Shown here: one piece after another, positions 1 to 7,500 of the stretch
How the letters are laid out: every line of letters starts with the position of its first letter
Numbering within the stretch: the first letter of the stretch is position 1
NCBI RefSeq assembly: GCF_914271545.1
Contig: NZ_CAJZAH010000001.1
Coordinates: 1,054,001 to 1,118,000, forward strand
Source of the DNA: Cupriavidus respiraculi
GTDB taxonomy: Bacteria > Pseudomonadota > Gammaproteobacteria > Burkholderiales > Burkholderiaceae
DNA: 64,000 nucleotides
Reading direction: 5' to 3'
Translations under genes and position numbers: made by a program
The notes under the pieces: model-generated
Told to the model about the DNA's origin: nothing
Database searches by the model: none
Seen by the model: only the letters and a program-made list of their open reading frames with translations

Positions 1-211
1 TCCGTGGCATACGGCCGGAAAACGCACTGATGCTCGCCAGGCAACGGCGTTCCCGGTTCACTTTTATCACATCAATTAATTTGAATAAGTAATCCGACAA
101 ACGCGCTGCATCCGCCTCTTTCCCTGCCCTATAGTTCAGTCATCGGCGCGACACACAGCAAGCGACGAACCGACGAATAACTTCAACAACTTAGCGATAG
201 AGAGAGAAATC

Positions 212-820
212 ATGACCAACAGCGCCCTCACCAAGTTCCTGCCCGCCCTGACCCTTGCCCTGCTCGCCGCCGGCGGCGTGCAGGCAGCGCCCACCAGCGG
301 CTCGGCAGATTCCTACGGCTATCAGTTCCGCAGCGCCCCCGGCCCCGTGCGCGACGTCTATACCGACGGCGCCCGCATCGGCAATGTGGATGTGTTCACC
401 GAAGGCGCCCGTACGGTGGCCAGCCTCCGCGACGCCTTCACGGACGGCGCCCGCAGCCGCGATGCCTTCACCGACGGCGCCCGCAGCGGGGACGTCGATG
501 TGTTCACCGAAGGCGCGCGCATCGTCGCCGGCCTGGACCGCACCGGCGTGTCGTCGGTCCCGGGCCGCACCCGCGACGCCTACACGGATGGCGCGCGTGG
601 CCGCGATGCCTTCACCGACGGTGCCCGCAGCGGCGATGTCGATGTCTTCACCGAGGGCGCGCGCATCGTCGCCGGCCTGGACCGCACCGGCGTGTCCTCC
701 GCCCCGGGCCGCACCCGCGACGTCTACACGGATGGCGCGCGTGGCCGCAACGCCTACACCGATGGCGCCCGCAGCGGGGACGTCGATGTGTTCACGGAAG
801 GCGCGCGCGTGACGGTGTAA
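212..820 (+). CDS. Exported TDGAR-repeat protein, function unknown
   Basis: I do not recognise a described function. The 202-residue product begins with a typical Sec signal peptide (hydrophobic core about residues 8-24, likely cleavage after VQA). The mature part is almost entirely copies of an eight-residue motif, [DN]-[AV]-[YF]-T-[DE]-G-A-R. I count eleven, in two flavours: DxYTDGAR/DxFTDGAR and DVFTEGAR. Two 48-residue units, each containing a GLDRTGVSS linker, are nearly identical apart from a V/A change and a few D/N and F/Y swaps. There are no cysteines in the mature part and no recognisable domain, so this is probably a periplasmic or secreted low-complexity protein. The ATG follows an AGAGAG stretch. 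The 211 bases before it hold no gene that I can see. It stands alone, upstream of a signalling block on the same strand. Confidence 0.8.
   Translation: MTNSALTKFLPALTLALLAAGGVQAAPTSGSADSYGYQFRSAPGPVRDVYTDGARIGNVDVFTEGARTVASLRDAFTDGARSRDAFTDGARSGDVDVFTEGARIVAGLDRTGVSSVPGRTRDAYTDGARGRDAFTDGARSGDVDVFTEGARIVAGLDRTGVSSAPGRTRDVYTDGARGRNAYTDGARSGDVDVFTEGARVTV
494..817 (+). repeat. 144-bp tandem repeat inside the TDGAR gene
   Basis: The DNA repeats with a 144-base period: the GTCGATGTxTTCACC segment recurs at 494, 638 and 782. There are two full units and a final partial one. The period is a multiple of three, so the reading frame is kept, and copy number could vary by slippage without frameshift. 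A shorter related unit begins near 386. Confidence 0.85.
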
Positions 821-843
821 GTCCATCGGACTCCGCACGGCCC

Positions 844-874
844 GGCCCCCTAATACCTTGGTAGTAAGGGGGCC
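844..874. promoter_or_regulatory. Inverted repeat upstream of the FixJ-type gene
   Basis: GGCCCCCT (844-851) pairs with AGGGGGCC (867-874), and between them lies TACC-TT-GGTA (854-863). There is no T-run, so a terminator for the repeat-protein gene is less likely than a binding site. The inner TACC/GGTA dyad resembles sites of NarL/FixJ-type regulators in general form. Binding is an inference. Confidence 0.4.
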
Positions 875-980
875 GACGCGCCCCCCGGATAGTGCAAGAA
901 TGCGCCCGCGAAGGCTTCGCGCCCTCGCGGCCAACGGCCGGCGTCCAGCCGCCGTGGCGAACCCTGGCAAGGAGCGCATC

Positions 981-1667
981 TTGAACACTTCCGCCCGTCC
1001 CGCCCCGGACCCCGCCTCGAGCCCCATCGTCTATGTAGTGGATGACGACCCCGCGATGACCACCGCCCTGTGCGGACTGCTGCGGTCCGTGGACATCGGC
1101 GCCGAGCCCTTCCACACCTCGCAGGACTTCCTGGCCTACCCCCGCCCCGACGCGCCGAGCTGCCTGGTGCTGGACGTGCGGCTGCGCGGCGGAAGCGGGC
1201 TGGCCTTGCAGGACCAGCTCAACGCGATGCACGATCCGCTCCCCGTCGTCTTTATCACCGGCCATGGCGATATCCCCATGACGGTGCGCGTGATGAAGGC
1301 CGGCGCCGTGGACTTCCTGACCAAACCCTTCACCGATCACGATTTTCTCGATGCGGTCGGCGCATCGCTGGAGCGCGATCGCGAACGCCGCGCGCAGCGG
1401 CGGTCGGCGGACGACCTCGCCGCCCGCTATCTCGCGCTGAGCGCCCGCGAGCGCGAAGTCATGCAGCATGCGGCCTCGGGGCTGATGAACAAGCAGATCG
1501 CCGACAGGCTCGGCATCAGCGAGGTCACGGTCAAGATCCATCGCGGCAATGCCATGCGCAAGATGCAGGCACGCACCTTCGCCGACCTGGTGATCATGGC
1601 GCACGAGGTGGCCGGCACGGTGCCCCCGCAGCCGCAACCGACGGGCGATGAGCGGCGAGCCGCGTGA
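981..1667 (+). CDS. FixJ-type two-component response regulator
   Basis: This is a 228-residue regulator with an N-terminal receiver domain (VDDDP acidic pocket, phosphoacceptor Asp in LVLDVRLRG near residue 65, FITGHGDIPMTV and the FLTKPF lysine). It ends in a LuxR-type helix-turn-helix (LSAREREVMQHAASG...NKQIADRLGISEVTVKIHR) near residues 155-225. I chose the TTG at 981 because AAGGAG lies six bases before it. An upstream ATG at 858 would add 41 arginine-rich residues with no domain and no good ribosome-binding site. The 3' end overlaps the following histidine kinase gene by 20 bases, so the two are almost certainly co-transcribed partners. The signal and target genes are not known from the sequence. 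Confidence 0.85.
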   Translation: MNTSARPAPDPASSPIVYVVDDDPAMTTALCGLLRSVDIGAEPFHTSQDFLAYPRPDAPSCLVLDVRLRGGSGLALQDQLNAMHDPLPVVFITGHGDIPMTVRVMKAGAVDFLTKPFTDHDFLDAVGASLERDRERRAQRRSADDLAARYLALSAREREVMQHAASGLMNKQIADRLGISEVTVKIHRGNAMRKMQARTFADLVIMAHEVAGTVPPQPQPTGDERRAA

Positions 1668-3174
1668 CGGGCGCGGCGGGCACGGCGGCATGCCGGCCAT
1701 GATGCCGCCGCCATGGGCCTGGCAGTTCAGCGCCGCCGCCGGCACGGCGGCGGCCATCTTCTACGTGGACACGCGACCGGGCATCGACTACGCCATCGCC
1801 GTGCTGTACGTGGTGGTCGTCATGCTGGTGCAGCCGCTGCTGCATGCGCGCGGCATCCTGCATGTGGCGCTGCTCTGCATGGCGTTGACGGTGCTGGCCC
1901 TGCCCGTCTCGGCGCGCGGCGAACCCCACGCCAACTCGATCGCGCGCTGTACCGTGAGCCTGGCCGCCATCGCCATTGCCGGTCTGCTGGCTTACCGCAA
2001 CCGCATGGCATTCGACCGCATTCGCGGCCAGGAGGCCGAACTGCGTCGCGTGGCGGCACTGCTCGCGGGCTCGCAGGCGCTCAGCGCAACCGGCAGCATC
2101 GGCCTGGACCCCGGCCGGCACAGCGTGGTTTGGTCGGAACAGGCCGCCCGCATCTTCGGGATCGACTTCGCGCAGCAACCCACCATCGAAGCGCTGTTCG
2201 AGCGGGTGCACCCCGACGACCACGCCGCCGTCCACGCCGAACTGGAAAAAGCACGGCGCGGCGCGGCTCGCCTCGAGATGGAGCACCGTATCGTCACGCC
2301 GGACGGGCAGACCCGCTTCGTGCGCTACGTCGCGCATCGCGTCGATGCCAGCGGCGACGCCCCGGAATACCTCGGCGCGCTGATCGACGAAACGGCAACG
2401 CGGCAGCAGAACGATGCGCTGCATGCGCTGCAGAACAAGCTCGCCCATGTGGCACGCGTGACCACGCTCGGGGAAATGGCGGCTTCGCTGGCGCACGAGC
2501 TGCGCCAGCCCCTGGCCGCCATCACGCTCGACGCAGCCACCGCCGCACGCTGGCTGGGGCGCGCGCCGCCCAACGTGCAGGAGGCCGTGGCGGCGCTCAC
2601 GCGCGTCGGCGCGGAGGCGCAGCGCGCGGACCAGGTGATCCGCGGACTGCGGGCGATGGTGGAGCCCAATGGCCAGAGCGGAACGCGGTTCTCGCTGGCG
2701 GAGGCCACCAGGGAAATCCTGCCGCTGCTGCGGTGCGAACAGGAACGCAGCGGCGCGCGCATCGAACTGGCCATGCCATCGTCGCTGCCCGAGGTACTGG
2801 GCGATCGTGTGCAGATCCAGCAGGTGCTGATGAACCTGGCGCTCAACGGCCTGCAAGCCATCGCCCCGGGCGGCAACGGTAACGCCGCCGCGGCCAGCGT
2901 GGTCAGGATCTCCGCGGAAGAGGCGGTGGACGGCCGGATCGTCGTCGGCGTGGCCGACAACGGGGCGGGCATCGCACCGGAATGGCAGGCGCGGATCTTC
3001 GAGCCGTTCGTCAGCGACAAGTGCAACGGCATGGGAATGGGCCTGTCGATCTCGCGCTCGATCGTCGAGCGCCATGGCGGCTTGCTGATGGTCTCGTCGG
3101 CGCCGGGAAGAACGGAGTTTTCGTTCACCCTGGCCACCGCCGGCGGCCCGGCGGCGACGCGACTTCAGGCGTGA
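1648..3174 (+). CDS. Membrane PAS-domain sensor histidine kinase
   Basis: This 508-residue kinase should phosphorylate the FixJ-type regulator encoded just upstream (20-base overlap). Residues about 25-115 contain several hydrophobic segments (probably three or four membrane helices). A PAS/PAC region follows at about 145-255 (VWSEQAARIFGI, VHPDDHAAV, EMEHRIVTPDG). The dimerisation box SLAHELRQPLAAI carries the phospho-His near residue 281. The ATPase part has the N-box NLALNGLQAI, the G1 box VADNGAGIAP and the G2 box GMGMGLSISRSIVERHGG. The HELRQPL type of H-box is common in kinases of the FixL/DctB-like HK4 group. The stop codon overlaps the end of the opposite-strand regulator gene by ten bases. 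Confidence 0.88.
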   Translation: MSGEPRDGRGGHGGMPAMMPPPWAWQFSAAAGTAAAIFYVDTRPGIDYAIAVLYVVVVMLVQPLLHARGILHVALLCMALTVLALPVSARGEPHANSIARCTVSLAAIAIAGLLAYRNRMAFDRIRGQEAELRRVAALLAGSQALSATGSIGLDPGRHSVVWSEQAARIFGIDFAQQPTIEALFERVHPDDHAAVHAELEKARRGAARLEMEHRIVTPDGQTRFVRYVAHRVDASGDAPEYLGALIDETATRQQNDALHALQNKLAHVARVTTLGEMAASLAHELRQPLAAITLDAATAARWLGRAPPNVQEAVAALTRVGAEAQRADQVIRGLRAMVEPNGQSGTRFSLAEATREILPLLRCEQERSGARIELAMPSSLPEVLGDRVQIQQVLMNLALNGLQAIAPGGNGNAAAASVVRISAEEAVDGRIVVGVADNGAGIAPEWQARIFEPFVSDKCNGMGMGLSISRSIVERHGGLLMVSSAPGRTEFSFTLATAGGPAATRLQA

Positions 3175-3884
3175 GGATCGGGATGGCGAGCCGCCGGCGC
3201 GGGCGGATCGGTTGCGCGTGCCCCGGCTTCGGCCGGCACGAGCAGCCCGAGGGCCTGCGCCAGCAGTACCAGATCGGCAAAGGTGCGCGCCTGCATCTTG
3301 CGCATGACCTGTCCGCGATGGATCTTGACGGTGGCCTCGCTGAGCCCCACGGTGCCGGCAATCTGCTTGTTCAGCAAGCCCGAGGCGGCCAGCGTCATTA
3401 CCTGCCGCTCGCGCGGCGACATTGCCTCGAAGCGCGCGCGCAGCGCCAGCGCCTGTTGCGCCTGCGCCCGGCGCTCGCGCTCCCGTGCCAGCGCGGCGAA
3501 CACGGCATCGAGCAGTTCGCTTTCGCGAAATGGCTTGGCGATGAAATCGATTGCGCCGGCCTTCATGGCGGTGGCGGTCATCCGCACATCGGCATGGCCG
3601 GAGATGAAAACGATGGAGAATGGCTGCTCGGACTGGGGCAGGCGAGCCTGGAGATCGAGGCCGCTGGCGCCGCGCAGGCGGACATCCAGCACCAGGCACG
3701 TCGGCGCGTCGACCCGGGCGGCGGCCAACATTTCCTCGGCGGAGGCGAAGGCGCGCGCGGCCAGGCCGACGGAGCGCAGCAGGCTGACGAGCGCGTCGCG
3801 CACGGCGGCGTCGTCGTCCACCACGAGCACCATCCCATCCTGCGTGGCCTCGCCACCTTGCGAACTTGCTGAGATGCTGGTCAA
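3165..3884 (-). CDS. Second FixJ-type response regulator, divergent from a lone receiver gene
   Basis: The product (239 residues from a TTG at 3884) has a receiver domain (VVDDDAAVRDAL, CLVLDVRLRG, FISGHADVRMT, IAKPF). It ends in a LuxR-type helix-turn-helix (MSPRERQVMTLAASG, NKQIAGTVGLSEATVKIHR). It resembles the regulator encoded at 981-1667 along its whole length, suggesting duplication. The start is uncertain: the TTG has no clear ribosome-binding site. An in-frame ATG at 3833, preceded by AGGATGGG, would place VLVVDDD right at the N-terminus, as is usual in the family. The gene converges on the PAS histidine kinase and lies divergent from the receiver-only gene, so it may answer to the same kinases. 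Confidence 0.83.
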   Translation of the reverse strand: MTSISASSQGGEATQDGMVLVVDDDAAVRDALVSLLRSVGLAARAFASAEEMLAAARVDAPTCLVLDVRLRGASGLDLQARLPQSEQPFSIVFISGHADVRMTATAMKAGAIDFIAKPFRESELLDAVFAALARERERRAQAQQALALRARFEAMSPRERQVMTLAASGLLNKQIAGTVGLSEATVKIHRGQVMRKMQARTFADLVLLAQALGLLVPAEAGARATDPPAPAARHPDPHA

Positions 3885-4022
3885 GAGAGAATCCGAAGGC
3901 CCAAATGCGTTTCACCGGCCGTCCGCCCCTGGCGGCGGACGACGCGCCGAATATAGCAGACCACATTGCGCATGCGTGCGGCATGACGGCGACGCAACGG
4001 CCGGCCCGGCGGTTTCCCCGCC

Positions 4023-4035
4023 AATACCACAGTAT
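4023..4035. promoter_or_regulatory. AATACCnnnGTA element in the divergent regulator spacer
   Basis: AATACCACAGTAT lies between the two divergently transcribed regulator genes. It resembles AATACCTTGGTAG at 852-864, upstream of the first FixJ-type gene. A shared binding site is possible, but with only two copies it could be chance. Confidence 0.3.
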
Positions 4036-4127
4036 GATTCCGCCCTTGCCCCCGTGCGGTTATTCTTGCCGTCAAGCGATGCGGGCCCAGCCGGCTCCGG
4101 TCATCGCTACCACCACCAGGAACGCTT

Positions 4128-4502
4128 GTGAACGCCGCTCCAGTCATTGCGGTCGTCGACGACGATGCTTCGGTCCGCCAGGCGCTGGGCAGTCTGCTGC
4201 GCTCCCTCGACATGCACGTGGCCCTGTACGAAAGCGGCTCGCAGGTGCTGAGCGCCGTCGATACGCAGGCCATGTCCTGCGTCGTGACGGATATCCAGAT
4301 GCCCGGGATGAACGGGCTGTCCCTGTGTGCCGCGCTGCGCGAACGCGGCCTGCGCATGCCCGTCATCTTCATGACGGCCTTTCCCGAGGAGCGCTACCGC
4401 CAGCAGGCGGCGGACCTTGGGGCCTTCTGCTTCCTGAGCAAGCCGTTCGTGGAAGCCGACATCATCCGCTGCATCGAGGCGGCGCTGGAACCGGAGGCAT
4501 AG
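4128..4502 (+). CDS. Single-domain response regulator (receiver only)
   Basis: This 124-residue protein consists of a receiver domain alone: VVDDDASVRQAL acidic pocket, VVTDIQMPGMNG with the phosphoacceptor Asp near residue 53, FMTAFPE with the switch Thr, and FLSKPF with the conserved Lys. There is no output domain, so it probably acts as a phosphate shuttle or by protein contact. I took the GTG at 4128, which follows CCAGGAA at a suitable distance. It lies 51 bases upstream of the giant kinase/histidine kinase gene on the same strand, making that protein the most likely phosphodonor. This pairing is inferred from position. Confidence 0.85.
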   Translation: MNAAPVIAVVDDDASVRQALGSLLRSLDMHVALYESGSQVLSAVDTQAMSCVVTDIQMPGMNGLSLCAALRERGLRMPVIFMTAFPEERYRQQAADLGAFCFLSKPFVEADIIRCIEAALEPEA

Positions 4503-4553
4503 TCCCGCCCGTGCGGCACACCGCTACACTGCTGCCTGTCCATCCCCCAGGCA

Positions 4554-7500
4554 ATGCGCATCATGGCAACCTCGAGCCGTAGTCCAACCGTATCCGAGCC
4601 GCCGTTCGACGAGGCATGGCTGGCCCGGTGCGCGCATGTCCTGCTTTGCAGCGAGGACGGCATCGCCGCCCATCGACTCGAAGACCCGGCCACCGGCAAG
4701 CGCTGGCGCACGCTCAGCGCGCCGTGGGAACCGGACGCCGGATGCCGCCGGCTCGAGCATGAAATGCGCCTCGCCCCGTTGCTCGATGCCGCCTGGGCCG
4801 TGGTGGCGCTCGCCGCCATCCGCGCCTCCGACCGCCTGTTCCTGGTCTTCGGGCACGAGGAGGCGCCCACGCTGGCGCAGGCCCTCACGGCCGAGCCTCC
4901 GTCCGTTGGCGCCTTCTTCGATTTGGCGATCGGCGCTGCACGCGCCGTTGCGGCGGCCCACGCGCAAGGGGTGGTCCACAACGATATCCGGCCGGCCAAT
5001 CTGCTGGTCGACGCCTCCTTCCACGTGCGGCTGAAGGGCTTCGGCCATGCCAGCGCCGCGGGCAGGCCGCAACCCGCATACCCTCCGCGCGATTTCGCCA
5101 TGCCTTATATGGCGCCCGAAGTCGTACGGCAGAATCCTGCCGCCGCCACGGTGCACAGCGATCTCTACGCGCTCGGCGTCACGCTGTACCAGGCGCTGAC
5201 CGGCACCCTGCCCCTGCGCGCGGACTCGGCCGCCGGATGGCGGCATGCCCATGTCGCCGTGGAGCCGGTGCCCCCGTCCGCGCGCCGGCCGGATGTGCCC
5301 GAGATGCTGAGCCAGCTCGTGCTCAAGCTGCTGGCCAAGGATCCCGGCGGCCGATATGGAAGTGCGGCCGCCTTGCTCGCCGACCTGCTGCGCAGCCGCG
5401 CGCAGTGGCAGGCCGAGGGACGCATCGCCCCGTTCGCACTCGGCGTGGCAGGATCCCTGCCGGCGCTGGCGTTGTCCGGCCGCCTGTTCGGCAGGGCGGC
5501 CGAAATGGAACAAATGGACGAAGCGCTGACGAACGTGGCACGCAGCGGCAAGCCCGGAATCGTGCTGCTGGGCGGCGCCGCGGGCGCGGGCAAGTCGTCG
5601 CTGGCGGACCACCTGTGCCGCCTCGCCGCCAGCCGGGGCGCGCGTTTTGCCGTGGGCAAGAGCGATCAGTTGCAGCGCGACATCCCGTACGCGCCGTTGG
5701 CCCGGGCGCTGCGCGCCCTGACCATGGCGGCGCTGGGCGAGGATGGCGACTCGCTGGCGCGTGTGCGGGAGCGCCTGCTGCGCGGGCTCGAGGGCCAGGG
5801 CCGCGCCATCGCCGAGATCGTGCCGGAGATCGAGCACGTGATCGGGGCGACCCCCCCGTTGAGCAGCGTGCCGGCGCAGCAGGCGCGCACGCGCGTTCAC
5901 AGTGCGATCCTGCATGCGTGCGCGGCGTTCGCCGAGCGCGGCCGTCCACTGGTGCTGTTTCTCGATGACCTCCAGTGGGCCGACGAATCCACGATGTCGC
6001 TGCTCGAGGCGTTCGCCGTGCGGCCGCCGGAAAACGTGCTGCTGACGTTGGCCTACCGCGATCACGACCGGGTGTTCACGCAGTCGATCGGCTGGCTGCG
6101 CCACGCGGACCGTGCTGGCGCCCTGCGCCTGACCCGCATCGCCGCCGGCCCCCTGCCCCCCGAGGACCTTGCGCAATGGGTTGGCACGGCGCTGGGCGCC
6201 GGCACCGGGCAGATCGATGGGCTGGTACGCGTGCTGCACGAGAAGACCGCGGGCAACCCGTTTTTCGCCCACCAGCTGCTGCGCACGCTGGTGGACGACG
6301 GCGCGCTGCGCTACGACGGCGAACAGGGACGGTGGCTGTGGAACGAGGCCGATCTCGCCCGGCGGCAGTACTCCGACAATGTGGTCGACCTGATGCTGTG
6401 GCGCCTGGAGCGCCTGCCGGCCGCCGGCCGCGACATGCTCCGGCATCTCGCCTGCATCGGCCTGCGCTGCGACGACGTCCTGCTGGCTCGCGTCGCCGGC
6501 ACGACCGAGGAGCGGGTCAGGGAGCAGCTGGAGCCTTGCGTGGAAGCCGGGCTGCTCGCGCGCGAGTCCGCGGGCTATGCCTTCGCCCACGACCGCGTGC
6601 TCGAAGCCGCCTACGCCCTGACCGCGGCCGGGGACAGGCCCAGCGCCCACGCGCGTATCGCCAATCTGATGATCGCCTCCTGGCGCGACGACCTGGCCGA
6701 CCATGCCTTCGAGATCGCGAACCAGATCGAGCGCGCCGCGCGGCATGAACTGTCCGTGCAGGAGCGCGTGGCATTCGTCCGCGCCCTGACCATGGCGGGG
6801 CGGCGCGCGCGGAACGCCGCCGCACTCGCGCAGGCGACCAGCTATGTCGCGGCCGCCGCCGAGCTGATGGACGCGTCATGGTGGTCGTCGCATTACGCGC
6901 TTGCCTACGATGCGAGCCTGTTGCGCTGCGAATGCCTGCTGGCCCAGGCCGATCTGGCCGGCGCGGCGCGGGAGATCGACGCCCTGCTCACCCGCCGGAT
7001 GCCGGCGCTGGACCACGCGGCCGTGTACCGGCTCAAGGCGACCCTGCGCACGCTGCACTCGGACTACGAAGGCGCCATCGAGGCCGCCCAGACCGGCCTG
7101 GCGCTGCTGGACGTGCCGCTGCGGCGCGCGCCATCGCCGGCGCAAATGCGCGAGGCCCGCGATGCCGTCACGCGCGCATTGGACGGCCGGCCCATCGCGG
7201 CATTCGGGCAGCTGCCGGCAACGGCGGACCGTCGCATCGAAACCGCGATGGGTCTGCTTTCCACGCTGATCTCCTCCGTATTCGTCAAGGACGGCATCAG
7301 CTTCCTCCATCTGGCCAAGATGGTGGAACTGAGCCTGCGGCACGGTTGCACGCCGGAATCCGCCTATGGGCTGTCGTGGTATGGCGTGTACCTGGCGGCG
7401 CTGTATGGCGAGTACGAGGAAGGGCTGGACTGTGGCCTGGCGGCGCTGGCGCTGATCGACCGCCACGGCTACGAAGCGCAGCGCATCGCCACGCTGGTGG

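Noticed and set aside
494-817. CRISPR-like array
   Set aside because: The repeats are 144 bases long, tandem with no unique spacers, and lie inside a coding sequence.
191-1027. A repetitive minus-strand frame opposite the TDGAR gene
   Set aside because: Its repeats are just the antisense reading of the 144-bp DNA repeat. There is no signal peptide, while the plus strand has a good leader and ribosome-binding region.
1594-3984. A 796-codon minus-strand frame covering the PAS kinase
   Set aside because: It is antisense to a convincing histidine kinase and offset from the FixJ-type gene on the same strand; no conserved motif is present.
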